Positions 1-8,521 of a stretch of 36,437 nucleotides of DNA are shown in pieces (positions within the stretch are counted from its first letter, which is position 1; every line of letters begins with the position of its first letter). The notes under the pieces were generated by a model. That model made no database searches. It was not told where the DNA came from and saw only the letters and a list, made by a program, of their open reading frames with translations. The translations under genes were made by a program, and so were the position numbers. This DNA comes from WSXY01 sp038325105 (lineage in GTDB: Bacteria; Actinomycetota; Coriobacteriia; Anaerosomatales; Anaerosomataceae), in NCBI GenBank assembly GCA_038325105.1, contig JBBQIR010000016.1:1-36437 (forward strand), read 5' to 3'.

Positions 1-392
1 GGTACACCGAGAGCGCGCGCCGCTGAGTCTGTCTGGTAGCTTCTTGGCGTCAGCCACGTATACGGGTTCTCGAGGATGACATCGGGCCTGAGCGCGCGAA
101 GCGCACGGCCGTAGCCGGGCATCACCGTCAGGACGCCGCCCACTTCCTTCTTCGCGAACCGAAGCGCAACCGAGGGCAGCAATCTGACTTCCATCCGCTC
201 GGGGAATGCCGGGAGGTCGGATTGAGTCAGCCGCTTCTTGCCTACCAGTGAGCGCTCCACGGGGCTTACGGCTCTGGGTGCGAAGGAGACGTAGCGCAGG
301 TCTGCTTCGATGCGAACCATCTCCTGACCGAGGCGGACGTCCTTGTCGCCGCGGTACAGTTCGATGAATTCGTGAGAATCAGCCACGAGCAC
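1..392 (-). CDS. Probable glycosyltransferase, N-terminal part (3' end outside window)
   Basis: The frame stays open from a GTG at 392 (second GTG at 386) to the window edge, giving about 130 residues with no stop. The start overlaps the end of the flippase gene (TGA at 381-379), which suggests translational coupling. The visible part has no decisive catalytic motif. It contains alternating hydrophobic strands, a segment like PDVILENPYTW and many basic residues, which would fit the N-terminal Rossmann half of a GT-B enzyme. The position directly after a Wzz-like protein and a Wzx-like flippase makes a polysaccharide glycosyltransferase the best guess. The function is inferred mainly from context, and the catalytic half is not in the window. 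Confidence 0.5.
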   Translation of the reverse strand, partial: MLVADSHEFIELYRGDKDVRLGQEMVRIEADLRYVSFAPRAVSPVERSLVGKKRLTQSDLPAFPERMEVRLLPSVALRFAKKEVGGVLTVMPGYGRALRALRPDVILENPYTWLTPRSYQTDSAARALGV

Positions 393-1656
393 TCGCTATC
401 ACCCCCGGCGTTTCGATCTGCGGGGTGATTCGGGCCGTGCCGAACGACACCGCAAGCAGCGCGGCGGCGAGCGCAACCTCACCGATCGCGCTGATCCATG
501 CAGCCGCCACGGCTCCGTATATCGGCAGCAGCACGACGTTCGCGGTGACATTGCAGATGGTGAAGACGATGGCGACTACCGCGATGTGTCGGCTCCGGCG
601 AAGCGCATTCGCGGCGTAGAGCGCCACGGTCGAGACGCCGCGGAACACGACGACGATCGCGAGTATGCGCAGCAGCGAATCGGCAGCCGCAAACTCCGCG
701 CCGAAGAGGAGCTTGAGCAGGGGTCGAGACCAGACGAACACGACTGCGGCGGCCGCAAGACCGATACCGCCTGCAAGCGCGATGGAGCGGGCGAGATAGC
801 GCCGGAAAGCCGCGGCGTCGCCGTGCATGCGCGCGAGATCCGGATAGGCCACCATAGCCAGCAGGCCGCCGACCACAGACGCGGTGAACGAGACACGAGC
901 TGCCGCGCCGTAGAGACCGTTGGATGCAGCTCCCACGATCGTGCGAACGAAGACCTGGTCCAGGTTGTAGAACGCCGAGAGACTCATGACCGCGATGCCG
1001 AACGGGGCAGACTGACGGAGGAAGCGCCTGAGTTCCCCCGCGTTCGCAGGAGGCTTGAGGAGCGCGTCGTGCCGCTTGCCAAGGTAGCCCCACATCACGA
1101 ACACCGCGACCCACGACTCGACGGCGAACGCGACGCCGAAGCGAACGAGCCCACCGCCGAGCGCCCATGCGAGCAGGACCGCCGAGAGCCTCAGAAGCGA
1201 CTCGGAGCTGTTGACGGTGCTGTCGAGTCGGAACCGTTCGAGCGAGCGCGCCGCCGACCTCAGGCTGTCGAGCACCGAGAGCCCCGCCGCCCATACGATG
1301 AGCAGCAACACCGTGAGCGTCTCTTGCGCGGAAAACCGGCCGACGACCATCACGAGCCCGACGACTGCGGAGAGCGCGATCGCTATGAGTGTCTTGTTGG
1401 AAGCCGCGTGGGTGAACTGGAAGAGCCCCACCGCGGGGTTCTCGGCCACCGCGCGCCCGAGTTGGGCGTTCTGACCGAAGTCCATCACGCATTCGAGCAC
1501 CAGCGCCAGGCTCATGCCGAAGCTGAAGACGCCCAGGTCGGAGAGCCCGAGCGCCCGCGCGAGCAGCGCGAATGTGGCGACGCCGAGGACGCGCGCGGCA
1601 CCCTCTCCCAGGAGCAGCACGAACAGCTTGCGAACGACGGAGGCGGTGGTCCCCAT
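379..1656 (-). CDS. Wzx-like polysaccharide flippase (MATE/MOP superfamily)
   Basis: This 425-residue protein is almost entirely hydrophobic, with about 12 evenly spaced membrane segments and short charged loops, the layout of oligosaccharide flippases in the MOP exporter superfamily. The N-terminus (residues 8-60, with GEGAARVLGV and ALLARALGLSDLG) matches the usual opening of Wzx/RfbX proteins: a first helix, then a Gly- and Ala-rich second helix. The expected role is moving undecaprenyl-linked repeat units across the cytoplasmic membrane. The gene starts 16 bases after the Wzz-like gene and overlaps the next gene, so the three are probably co-transcribed. Substrate specificity cannot be read from the sequence. 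Confidence 0.85.
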   Translation of the reverse strand: MGTTASVVRKLFVLLLGEGAARVLGVATFALLARALGLSDLGVFSFGMSLALVLECVMDFGQNAQLGRAVAENPAVGLFQFTHAASNKTLIAIALSAVVGLVMVVGRFSAQETLTVLLLIVWAAGLSVLDSLRSAARSLERFRLDSTVNSSESLLRLSAVLLAWALGGGLVRFGVAFAVESWVAVFVMWGYLGKRHDALLKPPANAGELRRFLRQSAPFGIAVMSLSAFYNLDQVFVRTIVGAASNGLYGAAARVSFTASVVGGLLAMVAYPDLARMHGDAAAFRRYLARSIALAGGIGLAAAAVVFVWSRPLLKLLFGAEFAAADSLLRILAIVVVFRGVSTVALYAANALRRSRHIAVVAIVFTICNVTANVVLLPIYGAVAAAWISAIGEVALAAALLAVSFGTARITPQIETPGVIASARG

Positions 1657-1672
1657 TGCAGCCGCGGACTCG

Positions 1673-2473
1673 CTAGTTCGGCTGCGCGGCAGGTGCGGGG
1701 CGGCGCCTTACGAGAACGAGTACCATGGCGAGGAACGCACCGGCGATGAGACCCTTGAGCGCATCAACGGCGATTGCAAAGACCGTGGAGGGTTCCTCGG
1801 CAACGGCAGCGGACACCACCGCTACGGACGGGGCGTCGATGCTCGCGAGCATCTCGAGGTGTGCGGCACGTGCGAGGAGCTGCTCGTAGTCAGTTGTGGC
1901 TGCCGCAAGCGCGGTGTCGATCTCCTTGGTGTGGCCGCCGGCTTTAATGCGTGCCTCGACCTCGGTGACGCGTGCCGCTGCAGCGGTAATCCGTGGCGTG
2001 AGTGCGGTGGTGGCCGCGCTCAGGTCTGCCGCGGCCGTCTCGGAACTCCATGCGACATACTCGGCGACCCACGTGTTCGCACGTTCAAGGGCAGCGGCGG
2101 TGTCGGGAGCAACCGCCTCGAAGCTGATGAGCGTCGAGCGGCCAAGTGCGGTAACCGAGATGCGCTCGAGTGCGGTGTGCGTTGTCTCGGCGAGACCGAG
2201 ACGGTTGATCACGCGCGTTGCGACCGCCGGGCTCGTTGCCAGGCGCACGTGTGTATCCATGAGAACGTCGTGGTCGGGTGCGAGAGCACCATCGCCGAGT
2301 CCGAGAAGGTCCGAGGATCGTGATTGATCGAAGACCTGCACCTGGGCGCTCGCTGTGGCGTCGGGAGGCATGATCTGACCTCCGGCAATCGCCCCGACGA
2401 TTGTCAGCGCGATAACGGACAACACGAGCACGCGTTCCTCGGCAAGGAGGCGGAGCGCGTCTCTAGCAGTCAT
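1673..2473 (-). CDS. Wzz-like chain-length / polysaccharide co-polymerase membrane protein
   Basis: A 266-residue protein with one membrane segment near the N-terminus (about residues 16-34), an extracytoplasmic region that becomes Ala/Glu-rich and helical (about 140-215), and a second membrane segment near the C-terminus (about 230-252), followed by a short basic tail. This two-helix architecture is that of polysaccharide co-polymerases (Wzz family). No Walker motifs or tyrosine cluster are present, so it is not fused to a BY-kinase. The ATG at 2473 is preceded by a GGGGGA ribosome site; the frame is open far upstream, but that part overlaps lysC and does not look coding. It lies between lysC and the flippase and probably controls polymer length. 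Confidence 0.7.
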   Translation of the reverse strand: MTARDALRLLAEERVLVLSVIALTIVGAIAGGQIMPPDATASAQVQVFDQSRSSDLLGLGDGALAPDHDVLMDTHVRLATSPAVATRVINRLGLAETTHTALERISVTALGRSTLISFEAVAPDTAAALERANTWVAEYVAWSSETAAADLSAATTALTPRITAAAARVTEVEARIKAGGHTKEIDTALAAATTDYEQLLARAAHLEMLASIDAPSVAVVSAAVAEEPSTVFAIAVDALKGLIAGAFLAMVLVLVRRRPAPAAQPN

Positions 2474-2546
2474 GGATCCCCCAAACGAGACAGGAAAGCT
2501 GTCGAGGCGAGTATACCGTGACCTGCCCTTTTCGCGCACGCGGGCG

Positions 2547-3767
2547 TCAGCAGCGGACGAGGGCGAATCCGCGATGAAGTGCGTTGACCGCCGGGAGCGC
2601 ATCCTCAGCGGGCACGAGGACGGAGATCGTGGTGTGGCTGTCGGCCGTCTGAAGCACCGTGACGCCGGCTTCCGAGAGGTGCTCGGCCACTCGTGCCATG
2701 ACGCCGGGGACGCCGTGCATGCCCGCGCCCACCAGGGTGACCTTCGCAAGTCCCGCCAGCATCTCACAGGAGAGATCGATGTCCGAGAGAACCTCGCATG
2801 CGCGGGGCACGTCGGTCTCGGGCACCGTGAACACGAGTGTGTCAGAGGCGGGAGTGAACATGTCGAGTGAGACGCCGGCATCAGCCATGGCGCGGTAGAT
2901 GCGCGCCTGCGCGGCCATGTGCTCGGGCGTGCCTTCGTGTGCGGGCAGTGCCACGCGAACGCGCGCGATGCCGTCAGTGTGGGTGACGGCGGTCGCCATG
3001 GCTTTGGGCTGATAGGAGGCGATATCGGCAACGAGCGTGCCGGGATGATCGGAGTACGTGTTGCGAACGCGCACGGCGAGCCCGCTCGCGAGCGCGAGTT
3101 CTGCTGCAGGAGTGTGTACGACGCGCGAGCCGTGCCGGGCCATCTGGAAGAGCTCATCGGCCCGGATAACGTCGAGTACACCGGCGCCGTCGCACGTGCG
3201 GGGATCGGCGCTCATGACGCCGTCGACGTCGGTGTAGATCTCGACCGCCTCGGCTGAAAGCGCGACGCCGAGTGCGCATGCGGTCGTATCGCTGCCACCC
3301 CGGCCGAGCGTCGTGAGCGAACCGTCTGGCGCCATGCCCTGGAAGCCGGCAACGACAGGCACCAGTCCGACCCCTATCGCGGTGAGCAGCGGCTCCGGGT
3401 AGATGTCGGTCACGGTTGCGGCTCCGAAGACGCCGTCTGTACCGATGCCGGCTTCTGCGCCGGTGAACGCGCGGGCATCAATCGCTGCTGCGCGGAGTTC
3501 GTGGGCGATGAGAACAGCGGAGATGAGTTCGCCGGTCGATGCGAGCAGATCGCGCTCGCGGTCGTCGGCCGGAAGACCTTCGAGCAGGCCGAGGAGCGTG
3601 TCGGTCGCATACGGTGCGCCTTTACGTCCCATTGCGGAGACCACGACGACCGGCGCGCGGTCCAGTTCGAGGGCCTCGGTCACGCGGCGCGCCATGGCGG
3701 CGCGGCCTTCCGGGGTGGCGACAGACGTACCACCGAACTTCATGACCACGATCGGGCGCTCTGACAC
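2547..3767 (-). CDS. lysC: Aspartate kinase
   Basis: A 406-residue aspartokinase catalysing ATP-dependent phosphorylation of L-aspartate, the first step to lysine/diaminopimelate, threonine and methionine. The kinase signature K-F-G-G-T-S is at residues 10-15, and an amino-acid-kinase core fills about the first 250 residues (including GRGGSDTTA and YTDVDGV). Two ACT-type regulatory segments follow, the second beginning near VTLVGAGMHG, so feedback inhibition is likely. Its length matches the single-polypeptide class II aspartokinases. It starts one base after the dapB stop, so the two are translated together and place the pathway in one unit with dapB. Confidence 0.95.
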   Translation of the reverse strand: MSERPIVVMKFGGTSVATPEGRAAMARRVTEALELDRAPVVVVSAMGRKGAPYATDTLLGLLEGLPADDRERDLLASTGELISAVLIAHELRAAAIDARAFTGAEAGIGTDGVFGAATVTDIYPEPLLTAIGVGLVPVVAGFQGMAPDGSLTTLGRGGSDTTACALGVALSAEAVEIYTDVDGVMSADPRTCDGAGVLDVIRADELFQMARHGSRVVHTPAAELALASGLAVRVRNTYSDHPGTLVADIASYQPKAMATAVTHTDGIARVRVALPAHEGTPEHMAAQARIYRAMADAGVSLDMFTPASDTLVFTVPETDVPRACEVLSDIDLSCEMLAGLAKVTLVGAGMHGVPGVMARVAEHLSEAGVTVLQTADSHTTISVLVPAEDALPAVNALHRGFALVRC

Positions 3768-3768
3768 G

Positions 3769-4539
3769 CTACTCCCCCATCAGCCGTTCGAGGCCGACGA
3801 CGAGCCCGCTGTGCTTTCCGACCTCGCGAACGGCGAGGACCACGCCGGGCATGAAACTCGTGCGGTCGATGCTGTCGTGACGGATCGAAAGCGTTTGCCC
3901 CTGACCGCCGAAGAGCACCTCCTGGTGCGCGACGAGGCCGGGCAGGCGTACCGAGTGGATGGTGACGTCGTCCACAAGCGCTCCACGCGCGCCGGGGGCG
4001 ATCTCGGTCTCGCGACCGGGTGCCGCCGGGACGCTTGCGCGAGCTTCCGCGATGAGGCTGGCGGTGCGGAGCGCGGTACCGCTTGGAGCATCCGCTTTGC
4101 GGTCGTGGTGGAGTTCGATGATTTCCACATGCGGCATGAAGCGTGCGGCATCGGCAGCGAAACGCATCATGAGCACCGCGCCGATGGCGAAGTTCGGTGC
4201 CACGAACAGGCACGTGTCGTCGGGCGCCCCGGCTGCGAGAGCAGTGAGGGTTTCGGCGGGTAGACCGGTCGTGCCGACGACGCAGTCCACACCGGCAGCA
4301 AGCGCCGTGCGGATGTTGCCCTCAACGACGGTCGGGTGCGTGAAGTCGACAAGCACGTCGGGCGTTGACACAGCGAGCGCCTCAGAGAGGTCGCCGGTGA
4401 TGGTCACGCCGTCGAGGCACTCGCCGGCGTGCAGCGGGTCGACAGCGGCTACGACTTCCATACCGGGCTCGGCCGAGACAGCCGCAACGACCTCGCGGCC
4501 GACCTTGCCTGCCGCTCCGGTGACGACTACGCGGATCAT
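3769..4539 (-). CDS. dapB: 4-hydroxy-tetrahydrodipicolinate reductase
   Basis: A 256-residue NAD(P)H-dependent reductase of the diaminopimelate/lysine pathway. The dinucleotide-binding loop GAAGKVG is at residues 8-14, GTTG at about 89-92 and APNFAIG at about 114-120. The family signature E-L-H-H-D-R-K with A-D-A-P-S-G-T is at 142-155 and includes the conserved catalytic histidine pair (H144/H145) and K148. Length is normal for the family. It starts 26 bases after the M16 peptidase gene and is followed after one base by lysC, so it supplies precursors for peptidoglycan and lysine from the same transcript. Confidence 0.96.
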   Translation of the reverse strand: MIRVVVTGAAGKVGREVVAAVSAEPGMEVVAAVDPLHAGECLDGVTITGDLSEALAVSTPDVLVDFTHPTVVEGNIRTALAAGVDCVVGTTGLPAETLTALAAGAPDDTCLFVAPNFAIGAVLMMRFAADAARFMPHVEIIELHHDRKADAPSGTALRTASLIAEARASVPAAPGRETEIAPGARGALVDDVTIHSVRLPGLVAHQEVLFGGQGQTLSIRHDSIDRTSFMPGVVLAVREVGKHSGLVVGLERLMGE

Positions 4540-4565
4540 GTTCGTCCCTCCCCTGAGCGAACGCG

Positions 4566-5822
4566 CTACAGCAGGTGCGCGACGTCCTCGGCATCAAGCG
4601 GCGCGATCATAGCGAGCACGCGCGGACCGGAGAACAGCCGTTGTGCGAGCTCACGGACATCGTCGCCGGTCACGGCGTCGACACGCTCGACGAGCTCGTC
4701 AAGCGACAGGATCTGGCCGTTGGTGACCTCGGACTTGCCGAGACGCGACATGCGTGCCCGCGTGCTCTCGAGGCCGAGAACGAGCTGACCCTTGATGTTG
4801 TCCTTCGAACGCGAGAGTTCCTCGGCAGTGATGCCGTCCTCGCGAATCTTGTCGACTTCTTGCTTGATGAGGGTGATGACCTGCTCGGCATTGCTTGGCC
4901 GCGTGCCCGCGTAGATGGTGTACTGGCCGGTGTCGAGGTAAAGCGAGTGGTACGAGAAGACGGCGTAGGCAAGCCCGTTCTTCTCGCGAATCTCCTGGAA
5001 CAGCCGGGACGACATGCCGCCGCCGAGTACTGAATCGAGAATCGAAAGTGCGAAGCGGTCATCGGAATCGGCGCGGAGTCCCTGGACGCCCCAACAGATA
5101 TGGGCCTGCTCGGTCTCCTTGCGAACGACGCGCAGCGTGGAGGAAACGACCGGCACGCGCTCGCCGCGCGGGGTGCGAACGCCATCGGGAAGCGTGAGGT
5201 ACCGCTTCACGAGTTCGACCACGCGAGCGTGATCGATGTGGCCGGCGGCCGCGACGATGACGTTGCCGGTCACGTAGTGGCGCTGCTTGAAATCGACCGC
5301 AGCGGCGTGATCGAACGAACCGACCGTCTCGCGCTGGCCGAGGATCGGCAGGCCGAGGGGATGGTCGGGCATGAGCGTGGAGGCGAAGAGTTCGTGGATC
5401 GCATCATCGGGCGTGTCGTCGTGGCGCGAGATCTCCTCGAGCACGACTTCTCTCTCGGGGACAATGGCGTCGTCAGCCAGCAGGCTGCTCACACACATGT
5501 CCGAGAGGACTTCGACAGCGTCATCCACGTGCTCGTCGAGCACCCGTGCGTAGAAGCACGTGTACTCCTTGCTCGTGAACGCATTGAGCTCGCCGCCGAG
5601 GCGGTCGAAGTGCTCCGAGATCTCGGCTGCGGTGCGGGTCGGCGTGCCCTTGAACATCATGTGTTCCATGAAGTGGGACATGCCGGCCTCGGCCGGGCTC
5701 TCGTCGCGGCTTCCGACTGAGAACCAGATGCCGATGGCGACCGAACGGACGGTGTCGATGGTCTCAGTGATGACCTCGACACCGCCGTCCAGAATCGTCT
5801 TATTGTAAAACGTGTCGCTCAC
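4566..5822 (-). CDS. M16-family zinc metallopeptidase (processing-protease type)
   Basis: A 418-residue single-unit M16 peptidase. The inverted zinc motif HxxEH is H50-F-M-E53-H54, and the third zinc ligand expected about 76 residues later is E130, in REVVLEEISRHDD. The C-terminal M16 half includes the R/Y region with GGGMSSRLFQEIREK and GLAYAV. All catalytic residues are present, so it should be an active protease rather than an inactive beta-like subunit. There is no signal peptide, so it acts in the cytoplasm. It starts two bases after the pnp stop. A pnp-M16 peptidase-dapB order occurs in other Gram-positive bacteria; the natural substrate is generally unknown. Confidence 0.93.
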   Translation of the reverse strand: MSDTFYNKTILDGGVEVITETIDTVRSVAIGIWFSVGSRDESPAEAGMSHFMEHMMFKGTPTRTAAEISEHFDRLGGELNAFTSKEYTCFYARVLDEHVDDAVEVLSDMCVSSLLADDAIVPEREVVLEEISRHDDTPDDAIHELFASTLMPDHPLGLPILGQRETVGSFDHAAAVDFKQRHYVTGNVIVAAAGHIDHARVVELVKRYLTLPDGVRTPRGERVPVVSSTLRVVRKETEQAHICWGVQGLRADSDDRFALSILDSVLGGGMSSRLFQEIREKNGLAYAVFSYHSLYLDTGQYTIYAGTRPSNAEQVITLIKQEVDKIREDGITAEELSRSKDNIKGQLVLGLESTRARMSRLGKSEVTNGQILSLDELVERVDAVTGDDVRELAQRLFSGPRVLAMIAPLDAEDVAHLL

Positions 5823-5824
5823 GA

Positions 5825-8005
5825 TTAGTGGTGACGCCGCGGCTTGCGGTCGTCCCTGCCACGGTCGTCGCGAGGCGGACGACTGTCGGAGCTAGGGGCA
5901 CCGGGAGCGCCGGGCTTCTTCTCGGGAACGTCGAACTTGTTCACAGCGTCCAGGCTGACCTTGCCGCGATCGTCGATCTCGAGAACGACAACCTCGACCT
6001 CGTCGCCAACGTTGACGACGTCCTCAACGTGCTCGATGCGGCCCTTGGCCATCCGCGAGATGTGCAGCAGGCCGTCCTTGCCGGGGATGAGCTCGATGAA
6101 CGCGCCGAACGGCTGGATCGACACGACGCGGCCGGTGAAGTGCTCGCCGGGCTCGACGTCTTTCACGATGGCCTTGATGCGCTCGACCGCGGCGAGTCCG
6201 CCGGCGTCACGCGAGGCGACGTAGACAGTACCGTCGTCGTTGACGTCGATCGAGGCGCCGGTCTCTTCGATGATCGCGCGAATGATCTTGCCGCCTGGGC
6301 CGATGATGTCGCGGATCTTGTCGGTCGGAATCTTGATGGTGACAACGCGCGGTGCGAAGGGCTTGAGGTCCTCGCGCGGCTCGGAGATCGACTCCATCAT
6401 CTTGGCGAGGATGAACGCGCGGCCTTCTTTCGCCTGCATGAGCGCACGGCGGAGGATATCCACCGAGAGGCCCTTGGCCTTGTTGTCCATCTGCATCGCG
6501 GTGATGCCGTTCTCGGTACCCGCGACCTTGAAGTCCATGTCGCCGAGGAAGTCCTCGAGGCCCTGGATGTCGGTCAGGATGGCGACGTCGTCGCCCTCCT
6601 TGATGAGGCCCATCGCGATACCGGAAACAGGCGCCTTGATCGGGCAGCCGGCGTCCATGAGCGCGAGGGTGGAACCGCAGACCGAACCCATCGAGGAGGA
6701 GCCGTTGGACTCAAGCACCTCGGAGACGATGCGGACGGTGTACGGGAAGTCCTCCTCGGCAGGAACCACGGGGAGCAGCGCGCGCTCCGCGAGGGCACCG
6801 TGGCCGATGTCGCGGCGCTTCGGGCCACGCATGAAGCCCGTCTCGCCGGTGGAAAACGGCGGGAAGTTGTAGTGGTGGATGTAGCGCTTGCCCTCGGCAA
6901 CGTCGATCGTGTCGATGCGCTGCCACTCGGACAGCATGCCGAGCGTGAGCACCGAGAGAACCTGCGTCTGACCACGGGTGAAGAGGCCCGAACCGTGCGA
7001 CAGCGGCAGGTAGCCGGCGGTCGTGGTGATCTGGCGGACTTCGTCGAGCTTGCGGCCGTCGGCGCGCTCGCCCTCTTCGAGAACCATGGTGCGCATGGTC
7101 TTCTTCTCGAGCTGCTTGAGCGTGGCCTTGATGTCCTTGCCGTCGGCTGCCATCTCTTCTGCGGTGAAGGTGGCGAGGATCTCTTCTTTCACAGCGGCGA
7201 CGTTACCCATGCGGGAGTGTTTGTCAGCGTTGTGGAGGGCGACTTTCATCTTGTCGGCACCGGCGGTGAAGATGCGGTCCTTGAGGGCCGGGTCGACGAC
7301 GTGGAGCGGGACTTCCATCGGGGTGATCTCGAGCTTGGCGAGGAACTTGACCTGCGCCTCGCAAAACGCGCCGATGGCTTCCTGCGCGAACATGAGTGCA
7401 GCGAGCATGTCCTCCTCGGTGACCTCCCGCGCGCCGGCCTCGAGCATGTAGACGGCGTCCTTGGAGCCGGCCACGATGAGGTCCAGATCGGATGCCTCTG
7501 CCTCTTCGAAGGACGGGTTCACGATGAACTCGCCGTCTTCGTCACGGCAGATGCGAACGCCGGCGAGCGGACCCTCGAACGGAAGGCCTGCGGCCATGAG
7601 TGCGCTCGATGCGCCCATGATCGAGATGACGTCGGGCTGGTTCACCTGGTCCGCGGAGAGCACGGTCGCGATGACCTGCACCTCGTTGCGGAAACCGTCG
7701 GCGAACGACGAACGGATGGGACGGTCGATCATGCGAGCGGTGAGGGTGGCCTTCTCGGAAGGGCGGCTCTCACGCTTGATGAAACCGCCGGGGAGCTTGC
7801 CTGCCGCGTACATGCGCTCTTCGAAATCGACCGTGAGCGGGAAGAAGTCCAGGTCCTTCGGGTAGTTCGATGCGGTCGCGGTCACCAGCACCATCGTGTC
7901 GCCCTGGCGGACGAGAATTGCGCCGCCGGCCTGCTTCGCGAGTTCCCCGGTCTCGAGGGTGTATTCCTTGCCGAACAGTTCAAACGTTTCAGTGACTTTT
8001 CCCAT
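5825..8005 (-). CDS. pnp: Polyribonucleotide nucleotidyltransferase (PNPase)
   Basis: A 726-residue phosphorolytic 3'-5' exoribonuclease. The two RNase PH-like halves are visible (first with GGFIKRE and ARMIDRPIR; second with SHGSGLFTRGQTQVL and RRDIGHGALAERAL). A KH domain (KIRDIIGPGGKIIR, near residues 555-570) and an S1 domain (GRVVSIQPFGAFIEL onward, about 620-690) follow. The last 35 or so residues are a Pro/Arg/Asp-rich disordered tail ending in RRHH. The start is supported by a GAGGAAGAGG ribosome site. It follows rpsO after 121 bases that hold three inverted repeats, and it works in RNA turnover, usually with other degradosome components. Confidence 0.97.
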   Translation of the reverse strand: MGKVTETFELFGKEYTLETGELAKQAGGAILVRQGDTMVLVTATASNYPKDLDFFPLTVDFEERMYAAGKLPGGFIKRESRPSEKATLTARMIDRPIRSSFADGFRNEVQVIATVLSADQVNQPDVISIMGASSALMAAGLPFEGPLAGVRICRDEDGEFIVNPSFEEAEASDLDLIVAGSKDAVYMLEAGAREVTEEDMLAALMFAQEAIGAFCEAQVKFLAKLEITPMEVPLHVVDPALKDRIFTAGADKMKVALHNADKHSRMGNVAAVKEEILATFTAEEMAADGKDIKATLKQLEKKTMRTMVLEEGERADGRKLDEVRQITTTAGYLPLSHGSGLFTRGQTQVLSVLTLGMLSEWQRIDTIDVAEGKRYIHHYNFPPFSTGETGFMRGPKRRDIGHGALAERALLPVVPAEEDFPYTVRIVSEVLESNGSSSMGSVCGSTLALMDAGCPIKAPVSGIAMGLIKEGDDVAILTDIQGLEDFLGDMDFKVAGTENGITAMQMDNKAKGLSVDILRRALMQAKEGRAFILAKMMESISEPREDLKPFAPRVVTIKIPTDKIRDIIGPGGKIIRAIIEETGASIDVNDDGTVYVASRDAGGLAAVERIKAIVKDVEPGEHFTGRVVSIQPFGAFIELIPGKDGLLHISRMAKGRIEHVEDVVNVGDEVEVVVLEIDDRGKVSLDAVNKFDVPEKKPGAPGAPSSDSRPPRDDRGRDDRKPRRHH

Positions 8006-8032
8006 GCCTCTTCCTCTTTCTTCATCAGTCGC

Positions 8033-8108
8033 TCCTGCGTCCTTGCAGGAACGTACCCGGGGCCGCGGCCCCTATGACACGGAAGGCGGGAGAATGTCTC
8101 CCGCCTTC
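8033..8108 (-). other. Three consecutive inverted repeats between rpsO and pnp
   Basis: The rpsO-pnp spacer contains a perfect 12-bp stem with a 3-base loop (8082-8093 pairing with 8097-8108), a perfect 14-base palindrome GGGGCCGCGGCCCC (8059-8072), and a 6-bp stem (8033-8038 with 8045-8050). None is followed by a T run on the minus strand, so they are not classical intrinsic terminators. In Escherichia coli the same spacer carries an RNase III processing stem through which PNPase autoregulates. A similar processing or stability role is the natural inference here. Confidence 0.6.
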
Positions 8109-8126
8109 ACGAATCTCTTACCGGGA

Positions 8127-8396
8127 TTAGTTGCGCAGCCCCAACTTGGCGACGATCGCGCGGTAGCGCTCGATGTCGTTCTTCTTGAGGTAGTTCAGAA
8201 GGCGACGGCGCTGGCCGACCATCTGCAGCAGACCACGACGTGTGTGGTGGTCGTGCTTGTGGAAGCGGAGGTGCTCGGTGAGGTCGCGGATGCGCTGCGT
8301 AAGGAGCGCGATCTGGACTTCTGCGGAGCCGGTGTCGCCCTCGGTACGGGCGTGGTCGGCGATAATCGTGGACTTAACGTCCTTTTCCAGTGCCAT
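8127..8396 (-). CDS. rpsO: 30S ribosomal protein S15
   Basis: An 89-residue protein of normal S15 length, with the family features GDTGSAEVQIALLTQRI near residue 22, HHTRRGLL in the middle and the RRRLLNYL segment near the C-terminus. S15 binds 16S rRNA early in small-subunit assembly. The ATG at 8396 is chosen because GGGTGA lies 8 bases upstream and the protein then starts with the usual M-A-L-E-K; an upstream in-frame GTG at 8408 lacks a usable ribosome site. It has its own promoter and a structured leader and precedes pnp, as in many bacteria. Confidence 0.97.
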   Translation of the reverse strand: MALEKDVKSTIIADHARTEGDTGSAEVQIALLTQRIRDLTEHLRFHKHDHHTRRGLLQMVGQRRRLLNYLKKNDIERYRAIVAKLGLRN

Positions 8397-8404
8397 ATTC
8401 TCTT

Positions 8405-8472
8405 TCACCCTTCGCTTTCGATTCGCCCCTGTCTGAGGTGAGCGTGGGTGACTCGGTCATCCAAGACAGGGG
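8405..8472 (-). promoter_or_regulatory. rpsO leader: hairpin with possible Shine-Dalgarno pseudoknot
   Basis: On the minus-strand RNA, CCCCTGTCT (8472-8464) pairs perfectly with AGACAGGGG (8434-8426). Inside it a small hairpin can form: TGG and CCA closing GAC-CGA-GTC. The inner segment TCACCC (8451-8446) is exactly complementary to GGGTGA (8410-8405), which is the rpsO ribosome site. Pairing of the two would make a pseudoknot that hides the ribosome site. Autoregulation of rpsO by S15 through leader structures is established in several bacteria using unrelated folds. The fold here was worked out by eye. Confidence 0.55.
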
Positions 8473-8491
8473 TACACAACACAACCGCAGA

Positions 8492-8500
8492 AGTATAGCA
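8492..8500 (-). promoter_or_regulatory. rpsO promoter, extended -10
   Basis: The minus strand reads TGCTATACT, an extended -10 element (TGn plus TATACT). No good -35 hexamer lies 16-18 bases upstream, which is usual for extended -10 promoters. It sits about 95 bases before the rpsO start, which leaves room for the structured leader. Confidence 0.55.
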
Positions 8501-8521
8501 CAGGAACTACTGACGGTGACC

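Noticed and set aside
5828..8077. A 749-codon open frame on the plus strand opposite pnp
   Set aside because: It is a mirror of high-GC codon use in pnp. Its composition (Asp, Val, Arg, His-rich) has no domain pattern, and pnp on the other strand is certain.
8406..8408. GTG at 8408 as the rpsO start
   Set aside because: The ribosome-binding bases would overlap the start codon, and the extra four residues are absent from S15 proteins.
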